Assembly (NCBI RefSeq): GCF_002204795.1
Contig: NZ_NIXO01000001.1
Location: 1-64,000, forward strand
Direction: 5' to 3'
DNA length: 64,000 nt
From: Pseudomonas sp. K2I15
GTDB lineage: Bacteria > Pseudomonadota > Gammaproteobacteria > Pseudomonadales > Pseudomonadaceae
Made by a program: the position numbers and the translations under genes. Each line of letters starts with the position of its first letter. The first letter of the stretch is position 1. A model generated the notes under the pieces. It was given only the letters and a program-made list of their open reading frames with translations. It had not been told where the DNA came from and searched no databases. Below are positions 1-8,687 of the stretch, one piece after another.

Positions 1-31
1 CCGGCGTAAATCTCCTGACTGACATAGATCC

Positions 32-125
32 AATGTGGGAGCGGGCTTGCTTGCGAAGGCGGAGTGTCATTCACTGAATATGTGTCTGATACACCGCCTT
101 CGCGAGCAAGCCCGCTCCCACATTT
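32..125. repeat. REP hairpin (inverted pair)
   Basis: Two REP units face each other: AATGTGGGAGCGGGCTTGC on the left and its complement ending in CCCGCTCCCACATT on the right, separated by a short spacer. The same core recurs at six or more places in this window, always between genes. It lies downstream of the SulP gene's stop. Confidence 0.9.
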
Positions 126-138
126 TGATCCGGTTTTG

Positions 139-1686
139 TCAGCCAATGGACGGCGCCGAACCTATCCCGGTCGTCGTCCGCACCCTACCTTCCAACCTGC
201 GTTTCAACCCCCGCGCCTCAATCATCAGCTTCGAGCCCTTGGCCGCATTGGCCCGCCCCCATTCCTCCAGCAATTCAAGGCAGGAGTGGTCGATGTAACT
301 CAAGTTATTGAGCGGCACGTGCACGGTGGTCCCGGCGGGCACCGTCGACAACACCTGGGTCAACGCCGGCACCTTGAGAAAGGTCGCAGCCCCCGTCAAT
401 CGCAACTCCATCTCGCCATCCTGCGGCAGGTCGATCAGGCTTATCTTCAAGCGTGAAGCCTTGAACGCGAGCTTGACCAACGTCAGCCCGAAGCCCACCA
501 ATACACCGGTCAGCAAGTCGGTAAAGATGATCGCCAGGGCAGTCGCCGCGTAGGTAAACATCGGCATCCGCCCATAACGCGCCAAGCCACGAAACGCCTT
601 CATGTCTACCAGCTTGATCCCGGTGTACACCAGCACGCCTGCCAGGCTCGCCACCGGAATGCTTTGCAGCACGCTGGACAGCAGCAATACAAACCCCAAT
701 AGCCACAGGCCGTGGAACATCGCCGACAAGCGCGTGGTAGCGCCGGCCTGGACGTTGGCCGAACTGCGCACGATCACACCGGTCATCGGCAAGGCGCCGA
801 CCAGGCCACACAGCATGTTGCCTACGCCTTGTGCCGACAATTCCTTGTCGAAATCGGAACGCTGGCCACTGTGCATGCGGTCGACTGCCGCCGCCGAAAG
901 CAATGTTTCAGCGCTGGCGATAAACGCCACGGCGAAAGCGGCGATCAATAGATTGGGATCCGCCAGGTTCAGCAGGTCGCTGGGGCGCAGCCAGTCGATG
1001 GCGTCCGCCAGGTTTTCCGGCACCTCTACACGCTTGACCTGCAACGCCAGCACCAGGCTGGTGACTGTCGCCAAACCCACGCCGAGCAGGGCGCCGGGCA
1101 CGAAACGCAGCTTTTGCGGACGAAATTTATCCCACAGCCACATCACCAGGATCGTTGCCAGCCCCAGCAACCCGGCCTGCCAGCCAAGCCCGCCGCCCAG
1201 TGTAGGAATCGCCTGGACCAACGCCGCCGGAAACCCGGCGAGATTATCCAGCCCGGAAGGTTTTGGTACACCGTCGAGCATCACATGCACTTGTGACAGG
1301 ACAATCAGCACCCCGATCCCCGCCAGCATCCCGTACACCACCGCAGGTGCGGTAACGCGAAACCAGCAGCCCAGGCGCAAGCGCCCGGCCACCAGTTGCA
1401 GGAAGCCCGCCAGCAACAGGATGGGCCCAAGCATGGCCATGCCATGCTGGCGCACCACTTCGAACACCAGCACCGCCAACCCGGCGGCCGGGCCGCTGAC
1501 TTGCAGCGGCGACCCCGCCAACCAGCCCACCACCAACCCACCGATAATCCCGGTGATCAGGCCTTTGGCGGGCGGCATCCCGGATGCAATCGCGATTCCC
1601 ATGCACAGCGGCAGGGCGACCAGAAACACAACCACGGAGGCCAGCAGCTCCCGTGGCAGTACAGCTTTTAATTGAGCAGCACGCAT
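139..1686 (-). CDS. SulP family anion (bicarbonate/sulfate) transporter
   Basis: A 515-aa inner-membrane protein with about ten or more hydrophobic segments in residues 15-410 and a short STAS-like cytoplasmic tail around residues 430-500. The N-terminal part contains the SulP core around SGPAAGLAVLVFE. It lies 85 bp downstream of a beta-carbonic anhydrase on the same strand. That pairing is common for SulP proteins moving bicarbonate, so bicarbonate is the favoured substrate (inference from context). The tail ends with a slightly unusual low-complexity stretch after the STAS fold. Sulfate or another anion cannot be excluded. Confidence 0.85.
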   Translation of the reverse strand: MRAAQLKAVLPRELLASVVVFLVALPLCMGIAIASGMPPAKGLITGIIGGLVVGWLAGSPLQVSGPAAGLAVLVFEVVRQHGMAMLGPILLLAGFLQLVAGRLRLGCWFRVTAPAVVYGMLAGIGVLIVLSQVHVMLDGVPKPSGLDNLAGFPAALVQAIPTLGGGLGWQAGLLGLATILVMWLWDKFRPQKLRFVPGALLGVGLATVTSLVLALQVKRVEVPENLADAIDWLRPSDLLNLADPNLLIAAFAVAFIASAETLLSAAAVDRMHSGQRSDFDKELSAQGVGNMLCGLVGALPMTGVIVRSSANVQAGATTRLSAMFHGLWLLGFVLLLSSVLQSIPVASLAGVLVYTGIKLVDMKAFRGLARYGRMPMFTYAATALAIIFTDLLTGVLVGFGLTLVKLAFKASRLKISLIDLPQDGEMELRLTGAATFLKVPALTQVLSTVPAGTTVHVPLNNLSYIDHSCLELLEEWGRANAAKGSKLMIEARGLKRRLEGRVRTTTGIGSAPSIG

Positions 1687-1771
1687 GATGACTCTCCCGA
1701 GGCATTCGCCGGGCGTGGCAAGGCCTGGCTGCTCGAATGGCAGCCATCGCTTTACCCGACAGGGGATTGTT

Positions 1772-2503
1772 TTAGAAGCGCGCTTTAGGCGTCGCGGATG
1801 GGATCGGTTGAGTACCGTTCAACGGCAGGAACGCTGCCTGATCCGCATCGTAGGCCCTGATTTCGCTGGTCTCGATGTCGTAGACCCAGCCATGGATAAA
1901 CAAATGCCCATTGGCCATGCGCGAGGCCACCGAAGGGTGAGTGCGCAGGTGCTGCAACTGGGCGATCACGTTTTCTTCGGTCAGCACATGCATGCTTTCG
2001 TGTTCGTTGGCGCAGTCGCAGTTGTCCTGGACCATGGTCTTGGCGACCTCGGCGTGGCGCAGCCAGGCCTTTACCGTGGGCATTTTTTCCAGGCTTTGGG
2101 GGTTGAGCACTGCGCGCATGGCGCCGCAGTCGGAGTGCCCGCAAATGATGATGTGCTGCACACCAAGGGCCAGCACCGCGTACTCGATGGCGGTGGAAAC
2201 ACCGCCGTTCATCTGCCCATAAGGCGGCACGACGTTGCCGACGTTACGGGTCACGAACAAATCCCCCGGGGAGCTGTGGGTGATCAGTTCGGGAACGATG
2301 CGCGAGTCGGCGCAGGTAATGAACATCGCCCTTGGGCTCTGGGCCGTGGCGAGTTTTTTGAAGAGTTCTTCCTGCTGCGGAAAGATCTCATTATGGAAAT
2401 GCAAAAAGCCTTCAACGATGTGCTGCAGCGCTGCATCGGCGGACTCCGCCACGTGAGGGGCTGAAGCCGACGCAGCCAACGGCTGTTTATCCTTGTCACT
2501 CAT
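1772..2503 (-). CDS. beta-class carbonic anhydrase
   Basis: A 243-aa cytoplasmic zinc enzyme interconverting CO2 and bicarbonate. The zinc ligands of the beta class are visible: Cys in CADSRIVPE (about residue 63, with the Asp-Arg dyad) and His and Cys in HSDCGAM (about residues 121-124). The length is normal for the bacterial beta family. It is the first gene of a probable two-gene unit with the SulP transporter, suggesting joint handling of inorganic carbon. The upstream 200 bp to the radical SAM fragment contain no recognisable gene. Confidence 0.93.
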   Translation of the reverse strand: MSDKDKQPLAASASAPHVAESADAALQHIVEGFLHFHNEIFPQQEELFKKLATAQSPRAMFITCADSRIVPELITHSSPGDLFVTRNVGNVVPPYGQMNGGVSTAIEYAVLALGVQHIIICGHSDCGAMRAVLNPQSLEKMPTVKAWLRHAEVAKTMVQDNCDCANEHESMHVLTEENVIAQLQHLRTHPSVASRMANGHLFIHGWVYDIETSEIRAYDADQAAFLPLNGTQPIPSATPKARF

Positions 2504-2700
2504 GATTCATCCTCTTGGTTGGAGCAGGGGCGTTTTCCAGTGTGGTTGGCGCCCAAACCGGGTCGCCGACTCATTAGTCACTCGATGAACAAGGTACCCG
2601 CCGAAACTTAACTCAAACTGAATGAACCGCTCTAGATCGGGGCTTTCAGTGATGTCAAAACGCGACTATTCCTACAAGACCGTGCGCTTTACCCAGCAGT

Positions 2701-3533
2701 TTACAACAAAGCCATCTGCCTGCCCGGCGGACAAAACGCCGTGCAATCCAGATTAAACCCTTCCCGGCGATTGAGCCCCAACCGTTTGATCGCCTTGGCG
2801 AAACGTTGCGCCAACAGATCGGCAAACGGCCCTTCGCCGCGCATGCGTACACCGAAGCGGCTGTCGTAGACCTCACCTCCGCGCACCTGCCGCACCAGGC
2901 TCATTACATGGGCCGCCCGCTGCGGGTAATGGGCTGCCAGCCATTCCTCAAACAGCGGCGCCACCTCCAGGGGCAGGCGCAGCATCATGTACGCCGCGCT
3001 TTGTGCGCCAGCGGCATGGGCTTCAGTCAGCAGGCTTTCCAGCTCGCTGTCGTTGATCATCGGAATCATTGGCGAACACAACACGCCTACCGGGATCCCC
3101 GCCTCGCGCATCACTCGAATTGCCCGCAGCCGGGCCTTGGGCGCAGCCGTGCGCGGTTCGAGGATGCGCTTGAGCTCATCGTCCAGGCTGGTGAGGCTGA
3201 TCATCACCGCCACCAGCCGCTGCTGTGCCAGCTCGGTCAGCAGGTCGAGGTCGCGCAGGATCAGCGAGCCCTTGGTGATGATCGTCACCGGGTGGCGGTA
3301 CCGCAGCAGCACTTCAAGGGTTTGGCGGGTGATCTTGTACTCGCGCTCGATGGGCTGGTACGGGTCGGTATTGGAGCCCAGGTTGATCGGTGCGCAGGTA
3401 TAGCCCGGCTTTGACAGTTGCTGCTCCAGCACGTCGGCGGCGTTGGTCTTGGCGATCAGCTTGGTTTCGAAATCCAGCCCCGGCGACAGGTCCCAATAGG
3501 CGTGACTGGGCCGCGCATAGCAGTAGATACAGC
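2701..3533 (-). pseudogene. PA0069-type radical SAM protein, C-terminal part (split by mobile element)
   Basis: This is the 3' portion (276 codons) of a radical SAM gene. It begins at CIYCYARPSHAYWDLSP, which holds the second and third cysteines of the CX3CX2C cluster motif. The first cysteine is encoded 12.1 kb away at 15651-15878. Upstream of 3533 the frame runs on into the mobile element, but those residues belong to the element and no start codon with a ribosome site is evident. As it stands the protein cannot bind its iron-sulfur cluster. Joining the two parts across the shared CAGC core gives an uninterrupted 352-codon gene, so the break is caused only by the insertion. Confidence 0.92.
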
Positions 3534-3556
3534 TATACTCAGTGATTAGTACCTTT
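3510..3556. other. attL, left junction of the integrated element
   Basis: Host sequence (reverse complement of the CIYC codons) runs up to CAGC at 3530-3533. The same four bases occur at 15649-15652, where the other half of the host gene resumes. Beyond the core lies element sequence containing GTAC at 3549-3552. At the right junction GTAC occurs at 15628-15631. If the crossover dinucleotide is CA (3530-3531), both GTAC motifs sit 20 bp from it, as expected for the two arms of a serine-integrase attP. Confidence 0.8.
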
Positions 3557-3570
3557 TCTCGGTGAGCCTT

Positions 3571-5247
3571 ATGTCTGGCAACGTATACAGCTACATGCGC
3601 TGGTCCACAGATCGTCAAAGCGATGGCTCTACCGAGGAACGCCAGCGCACCAGCCAAGAGGCATTCTGCAAGCACTTCGGCATGACGCTGGTGGAAGAAC
3701 TCACAGACCCCGGCATGAGCAGCTATCGGGGCAAGAACGCCCATGAAGGTAAGCTACGCGAAGTGATCAACCGGGCAAAGGCTGGCGATATTCCGCCCGG
3801 CAGCCTTCTACTGTTCGAGAATGCCGACCGCATGACCCGTATGGCACTTGCTCATGCCGTACCGTTGTTCTTTGAGATTCTGGGGGCAGGGCTTCAAATA
3901 GGCATCGCCGACCGGCTACAGATCTACACTCCGGGAACGCTTGACCTTGGGGGCCTGATGACAATTCTCGTTGACATGGAACGCGCCAACAAGGAGTCCA
4001 CCCGTAAAAGCGACTTCGCCCGCAACGGCTGGAAGAAGAATCACGACCGAATGGAACAGGGCGAGGTGGTAACAGACAAGTGCCCGCAGTGGCTGGATGT
4101 CGTAGAGAAAAAATTCGTGGTCCGTGACGACATTGCTGACCAGATACGGGCACTGTTCCACGCCTCATTGCAGTATGGCGTAGCCGAGTCATGCCGAAGG
4201 GTGAACGAGCAGTTCGGCTCAAGCTGGAAGGTTCACCAAGTGCAATACCTATTGAAAAATCGGCGCCTGATCGGTGAACACACCATCACCAACTTTAACG
4301 AACAGGCCGGGAAGAACACCCCATCCGACCGGGTGCTAACCGACTACTATCCGGTGATCATCGACAAGAATCTGTTCGCTGAGGTGCAAGCTGTCATCAA
4401 CAAGCGTAGACCCTTCGCCGGTAAACAGGATGCCAGTAATCTCAACATCTATCGGGGCTTGGTAAAGTGTGCCGCTTGTGGCGGTAGTGTCAGGTTCATG
4501 TTGAAGACCGGCAAAGAGTACTTTCACTGCACGGCCAGCATGACTAACAGCTGCACTGAACCGGGAATACGCAGCATCCGGGGTGAATACCTACGTCGCC
4601 TCCTATTCAAGTTTGAACACTGGACGAACCTGAAAAACTACTTCATGGAGGCCAGTGAAGATTTGAAAACCCTTCGTCGTGAGCGTGACGCTCTACTGGT
4701 TCAAATGAAGAAGATCGCCACCCGCACCAGCCAGACACAACAACGCCTCATGGATGAAGACGATACAGACCGGCAGTCGGTCCTGCTGGATATGCTCACC
4801 AAGGCCAAAGGCGACGACAGAGACACCAGAGCGAAGCTAGCTACCGCTGAAACCGCCCTTTCAGAGCTGGAGGATGCTTTCAATATTGGCGGGCTGGAGG
4901 TTGGCGATAGGATGGAATGGTTACTCAATGACCGAAGTGAACCAGCCGCACTGGAGCGAGCAAGGATCAACCGCTACCTAGGCAACATCTTTGAAAAGCT
5001 GGTGATCGACTTTACTGGCAAGACGCTAACCACAGAGGTGAGGCCAGCGTTCAAAGGCAAGGTAACTGAATTTCAAGCAGGCATCAGCAGCCCTCCAGAT
5101 CGCCGCATGAAGCCTACTACCGGCGTGAAGCGGATCATTGGCACACCGCGTGGCACACCGAGACCGAAGACGGAAGATGTACCACCACCACCACCCGGCC
5201 TAGTATGGATCACCTCCAACGAATTGCTGCCAACGAAGGAGAGTTAG
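3571..5247 (+). CDS. large serine recombinase (integrase)
   Basis: A 558-aa site-specific recombinase that should integrate and excise the element. The resolvase catalytic domain (about residues 5-150) has the nucleophile context YMRWSTDRQ. A recombinase DNA-binding domain follows (about 165-280). Next is a zinc ribbon with CAACGG near residue 311 and further Cys residues in FHCTASMTNSC, then a coiled coil (about 370-440) of the kind that controls directionality. ATG at 3571 is chosen because GGTGAG lies 5 bp upstream. An in-frame GTG at 3562 is possible but has no ribosome site. Position beside the attachment site is typical. No separate recombination directionality factor was recognised, but several nearby small unknown genes could encode one. 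Confidence 0.93.
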   Translation: MSGNVYSYMRWSTDRQSDGSTEERQRTSQEAFCKHFGMTLVEELTDPGMSSYRGKNAHEGKLREVINRAKAGDIPPGSLLLFENADRMTRMALAHAVPLFFEILGAGLQIGIADRLQIYTPGTLDLGGLMTILVDMERANKESTRKSDFARNGWKKNHDRMEQGEVVTDKCPQWLDVVEKKFVVRDDIADQIRALFHASLQYGVAESCRRVNEQFGSSWKVHQVQYLLKNRRLIGEHTITNFNEQAGKNTPSDRVLTDYYPVIIDKNLFAEVQAVINKRRPFAGKQDASNLNIYRGLVKCAACGGSVRFMLKTGKEYFHCTASMTNSCTEPGIRSIRGEYLRRLLFKFEHWTNLKNYFMEASEDLKTLRRERDALLVQMKKIATRTSQTQQRLMDEDDTDRQSVLLDMLTKAKGDDRDTRAKLATAETALSELEDAFNIGGLEVGDRMEWLLNDRSEPAALERARINRYLGNIFEKLVIDFTGKTLTTEVRPAFKGKVTEFQAGISSPPDRRMKPTTGVKRIIGTPRGTPRPKTEDVPPPPPGLVWITSNELLPTKES

Positions 5248-5313
5248 CACCTGCCGGAATTACCGCTTATCGCTTAGCTGTAAATAGCTCTTGCTTTATC
5301 TGACAAATGGTAC

Positions 5314-5342
5314 TATGCAAAACACGATTCGGGGTGTATAAT
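5314..5342 (+). promoter_or_regulatory. candidate sigma-70 promoter
   Basis: A perfect TATAAT lies at 5337-5342, with TATGCA 17 bp upstream as a weak -35. It sits in the gap after the integrase and could drive a short RNA ending at 5605, the downstream operon, or both. Confidence 0.45.
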
Positions 5343-5348
5343 AAGCAT

Positions 5349-5605
5349 ACAGAGGACAGAGTTTTTCTACTCGTTCCGCCCTCATGGCGACATCCTCCAG
5401 TTTCTCCTAGCGGCCTCGTCAGAGTTCGCTTCCCCGGCCCGGTATCCATGCCGTCCAAACGTCAGCAGTCGTCGGCCAACACTGTTAGGTCAAGGGTGGT
5501 TCCTTGATCGAATCGCAGCCCCTCGATCTAGTGGAATGGGGCAACTAATTCGCAACACACAAAGAGCATCGGCAAAGTGTTGGGGCAGAAATGCCCCTTT
5601 CTTTT
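5349..5605 (+). ncRNA. candidate small RNA or terminated leader
   Basis: The 436-bp gap between the integrase and the zinc-ribbon gene at 5684 contains a promoter-like TATAAT at 5337 and a strong intrinsic terminator at 5582-5605, with no convincing open frame between. The segment is more G/C-rich and structured than its surroundings. A short RNA of about 255 nt, or a leader with an attenuator for the operon that follows, would fit. The frames that exist here lack ribosome sites. No known RNA family was recognised. Confidence 0.35.
5582..5605 (+). terminator. intrinsic terminator
   Basis: GGGGCA, a GAAA loop, TGCCCC, then TTTCTTTT: a textbook Rho-independent terminator located upstream of the operon that starts at 5684. 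Confidence 0.8.
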
Positions 5606-5683
5606 GTCCACGCTATTCCTCAGTTCGTTTCAGTTCCAACCAAAACATACCAACTACCCCAATCACCTAATTTAAAAGGAGCC

Positions 5684-5974
5684 ATGCCTATGGCCGTAGT
5701 AAAGCGAAACTGCATTCATTGTGGTGCAACGTTCGATTCAAAGAATAGCCGGGGCGTCTATTGCAGCGCCGCTTGCAAATCCCAACATCATCGGATTCGA
5801 AAAGTTACCGAGCGAAGAGTAGTCGTTGGGCGACTTGAGGTCGTCTTCCGTGATGTGAACCCCAACACCACACAAGAAATGCTTGAGCAGATGGTGCATG
5901 ACGCACTAACGCCCGAGATTCTAAAAGTCATCCATTCAGACAAACCAATCCAACTAGGAGAATCCCATGCTTAA
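5684..5974 (+). CDS. small zinc-ribbon protein
   Basis: A 96-aa protein of unknown role. Residues about 8-31 hold CIHCG...YCSAAC, a C-X2-C-X13-C-X3-C metal site followed by a basic stretch (KSQHHRIRK), suggesting nucleic-acid binding. ATG at 5684 is preferred because AAAAGGAG stands just upstream; a start further upstream at 5591 lies inside the terminator's T-run. It is the first gene of a chain in which most neighbours overlap by 4-8 bp. Similar metal sites appear at 10487 and 10644 in the same element. Confidence 0.75.
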   Translation: MPMAVVKRNCIHCGATFDSKNSRGVYCSAACKSQHHRIRKVTERRVVVGRLEVVFRDVNPNTTQEMLEQMVHDALTPEILKVIHSDKPIQLGESHA

Positions 5975-6524
5975 AACATTAGACCCAAAAGAACTACAAT
6001 CCCGCAAGTCAGCAGCAGAAGAACAATTCCGTGGCCGTAAGGCTGGTATCAATCACTTTGCAGGCGTTGACCCAGTAACAGGGCGTCCTGTCGGTGGACA
6101 CCAAGACGGGGGTATTGAAGCTGTACTCGTGAAGTATGCCGAAGACTTGATTCCGGTATATGTCGAATTCACAGCCAAGGGCTACACGCTAACAACGATT
6201 GGCACTGTAGCGCTTAATGCGAACACCTTTGAAGTCTACTTCAATCGTCCAGAGAGTCAAATCAAACCAATGCTTGCAGCAATCCTACAAAAGGTTGAAG
6301 ACGATTACACGGCGGAGATTGAAATTCATAACGAGAAGTTCATTGAGTCGGAAGTACAAGCCCAAATAAACATTGAGGCACGTCGCCAAGAGCGAGAACT
6401 TGCAGAAGCTGCTGCTAAACGCCGTGCAGAGATTGAAGCTGAAATCAGAGCTACGTTCCAGCCACCTCAAGAGACAACCGCACCTGTGCAAGCTCCAGCC
6501 CCAGCGAAAGGGAAGCGTTCGTGA
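5967..6524 (+). CDS. hypothetical protein, coiled-coil C-terminus
   Basis: A 185-aa protein with no recognised family. The N-terminal 110 residues look folded. Residues about 115-165 are rich in Glu, Ala, Lys and Arg and should form a long helix. The tail is Pro/Ala/Gln-rich (TAPVQAPAPAKGKRS). TAGGAGAA precedes its ATG, and it overlaps the previous gene by 8 bp and the next by 4 bp, so translation is probably coupled. Its place upstream of the tape-measure gene would suit a virion or assembly protein, but nothing in the sequence proves this. Confidence 0.75.
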   Translation: MLKTLDPKELQSRKSAAEEQFRGRKAGINHFAGVDPVTGRPVGGHQDGGIEAVLVKYAEDLIPVYVEFTAKGYTLTTIGTVALNANTFEVYFNRPESQIKPMLAAILQKVEDDYTAEIEIHNEKFIESEVQAQINIEARRQERELAEAAAKRRAEIEAEIRATFQPPQETTAPVQAPAPAKGKRS

Positions 6525-6859
6525 TCGACAATCTAACGCGGCAACTGCTAACCAAGTATTTGCCCAACGACCCAAGGCTCCAGCAAGAGCCCTTACAAGC
6601 CGTTACAGCAATAACTAAGAGTGAGGCGCCACCAGTGCAGCACCTTGCAGCTAAGAGCGCCCTAGGGGTTCTACAGGAGGTTGCAGGTATGGTTATTATT
6701 ATGTCGTCGAATGATTACACCGAGGGCGTCATTTTCAAAGCACTTCGCGAATTCAATACTCAGCACCCAGAACTGATGTCCCGAAGTTTTACACTACCCG
6801 TTGCCCAATCCGGTATTCCCGTTGGTTCGTGGGTATTCATCACACAAGAGGAAGACTGA
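6521..6859 (+). CDS. hypothetical protein of the element operon
   Basis: A 112-aa protein starting at GTG 6521, which overlaps the preceding stop in a GTGA arrangement. No signal peptide or membrane segment, and no family recognised. It ends where the next ATG begins (TGATG). Two small genes in front of a tape-measure gene often encode tail assembly chaperones in tailed phages. That comparison rests only on position. Confidence 0.7.
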   Translation: MIDNLTRQLLTKYLPNDPRLQQEPLQAVTAITKSEAPPVQHLAAKSALGVLQEVAGMVIIMSSNDYTEGVIFKALREFNTQHPELMSRSFTLPVAQSGIPVGSWVFITQEED

Positions 6860-7269
6860 TGGAAAAAATTGTAGTACCGGAACAACTGGCGGCACGTATC
6901 GCCAAGCTTACACAACCCGCTCCACGTAGAATCATCTTCAAACTAAGATCCGATACATCCCTCAATATCAAACGTATCCTTGCCAACTTCAAGGAAGTGG
7001 TTGAACGCATTTACGGCGAACAGATTTACAGCATTCTTTGGTTCCGCTGCAAAGATGGAAGTATCACCGTTGCAATCGCCGGTAGTCGTCCAGTAGTTGC
7101 ACATGTTGAACTGTTCCTTATTCATGGTCGCATGTCTGGACTGTTTGAGTCTGGCAACATCATCTATGAGGGTATGGGTGCTAAATCTTTCCAAGCTCAT
7201 GTTGAGCGACAACTACGCCAATATGCAACTACGCAAGTAGAGCACAGCTTCGGAGGGACTAACCCATGA
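6859..7269 (+). CDS. hypothetical protein of the element operon
   Basis: A 136-aa protein. ATG 6859 overlaps the stop of the gene before it and has GAGGAAG upstream. An earlier in-frame ATG at 6829 lies inside that gene and is not needed. The sequence is mixed alpha/beta in appearance, with no motif I recognise. It overlaps the tape-measure start by 4 bp (ATGA). It could be a tail chaperone or minor tail protein by position only. Confidence 0.7.
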   Translation: MEKIVVPEQLAARIAKLTQPAPRRIIFKLRSDTSLNIKRILANFKEVVERIYGEQIYSILWFRCKDGSITVAIAGSRPVVAHVELFLIHGRMSGLFESGNIIYEGMGAKSFQAHVERQLRQYATTQVEHSFGGTNP

Positions 7270-8420
7270 GTGCCCACACAGAAGAAATCGCACGCCTAAC
7301 AGGTGTACTCCAGTTCGATGTAAGAAGTGGTCCGCTGCTTGCCTTTGAGCAAATGTTGAAACGAGTTCAGACATCTATGTTGGGCGTGATGAAAACTGCG
7401 GATGACCTGAATAAAAAACTTGATCGTAAACTTGGAATCTCAACCAAGCGTGACGCATCAGCAGCGGCCAATACCGCCATGCAAAAGAGTCTCGATAAAC
7501 AGATTGCGACCGAAGGAAAGTTGTCCCGCCTTCGTCAATCACAGTTTAGGGCTCAGCTTGCCGAACAAAAGCTAACTTCTGCTGGAAAGCGCGAAGAGAG
7601 CTTCTTGCAAAGTGCATCCTTGAAACAACAAGTAACCGCCGCTGTGTTGTCCGCCAAGCAACATAAGGCACAGCAGGAAAGTTTGAAGGTGGATCTTGGT
7701 AGGGCGAAGTTGCAAGCCACTTCGGAGCAATCGAAAATCCGTGAAGCCCGTTTAGCTGACATCCTGCAACGTCGCCAAGCGCAAACAGTTCGATTGCAGC
7801 AACAGGCCGCACTACATCAAAGTAAGTTGCAACGTGCCGAGGCTGGATTAGTTACTGCCCGAGAGCGTGGCTTACGACTTGCAGAACGTCACCAGCAGTC
7901 TAAGTTGCTGTCTGCTGCACGAGAAGCCAGAGCTGCTGTTAGAGGCGAACAGGGTGCCGGTAGATACTCAATGGCACAGGATCGTTTCAACGCGTGGAAG
8001 CTTCGACAAGAGCGCCCAGAGAGCGGCGGGCTGGGTAGTCTCACCGTTGGCCTTGGCGCCGCTGGAGCAGCGTTGTACGCCCTTACAGAAGCAGCTGGTT
8101 ACTTGGGTGAGCGCATCAAACAACGCCAAGAAACAGCCGCCGATAATCAGCAGTTCGACAACACGTTACTTGCCGCTGGCAACAACGATAAAGAACGCGC
8201 TCGTATTAAAAGTGCCTATATTTCAAACTCCCAAGAGTTCGGTATGCAGATCAATCGCGAAAGTGCAGTCGCTTATTCGAACATGATTCAAGGTTTCCGC
8301 GCTCAAGGGAAAAGTTTGGAAGAGGCGATTCAACTTCAAAAGGATCAAGCTGCTGTTTTCAGAATCGGTAACTTGGACAAACCTAGACAGGCCGCCGCCG
8401 CATTGCAGCTCAATCAGGGT
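7266..8420 (+). CDS. tape-measure-like protein, exon 1
   Basis: Codons 1-385 of a tape-measure protein. Residues about 55-245 are heptad-rich coiled coil (Gln, Ala, Lys, Arg). A hydrophobic segment lies at about 258-285. The start of the tape-measure domain (helices ending in AAALQLNQG) follows. Unspliced, translation stops at TAA 8421-8423, the first codon of the intron. Joined to exon 2 the protein has 751 residues. The junction falls inside a conserved stretch: families with this domain show Q, nine residues, then [DE]ELR, and splicing 8420 to 8688 gives Q, nine residues, then SDLR. Confidence 0.85.
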
Positions 8421-8687
8421 TAATTGCTAGCCCCGTGCATTGGAAACAGTGCAATGAACATTCCTCTAATTCGGTGAAACTCCCACGTGGACAATGCCGA
8501 GCTAAGCCCAGCAATGGGAAAGTGTAACGACTAGCCGAGAGGCGTACACCCAAGCGGGTGGAAATGGGGAAGGCCGTAGTTCTGCAAAGAGCCGGTCAAG
8601 AGATAGTCTGGTCTGCATGGCAACATGTAGCAGCGGCCTTTGTATAGGTCGCGGAGGATGAATTGCGAGCATCCTTGAACACTAACG
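8421..8687 (+). ncRNA. group I self-splicing intron, ORF-less
   Basis: A 267-nt intron with a hand-drawable group I core. P1: exon GGGU (8417-8420) with GCCC (8430-8433), giving the U-G splice-site wobble. P2: 8436-8453 with a GAAA loop. P3: CCUCU 8463-8467 with AGAGG 8538-8542. P4: UUCGG 8470-8474 with CCGAG 8497-8501. P6 around GCCC/GGG near 8505-8518. P7: GACUA 8529-8533 with UAGUC 8604-8608 (the R and S elements). P8: CACCC/GGGUG 8547-8560. P9: 8613-8630 with a GCAA loop. The final base is G8687, as required. No homing endonuclease is encoded. The 3' site was chosen among in-frame Gs because it restores the tape-measure domain spacing. Confidence 0.9.

Noticed and set aside
3534..3744. 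Extension of the radical SAM C-terminal fragment into the element
   Set aside because: The added residues are antisense to the integrase gene, and the family similarity begins at the CAGC core.
5307..5507. 66-codon frame between integrase and operon; considered also as tRNA remnant because of GAGTTCGCTTCCCC
   Set aside because: No ribosome site, unusual composition and no cloverleaf could be formed around the T-arm-like string.
8421..8423. Stop codon in the tape-measure gene read as a frameshift or pseudogene
   Set aside because: Both halves are in the same frame relative to the proposed splice sites, the gap folds as a full group I core, and joining restores the domain spacing. Decay would not produce this.
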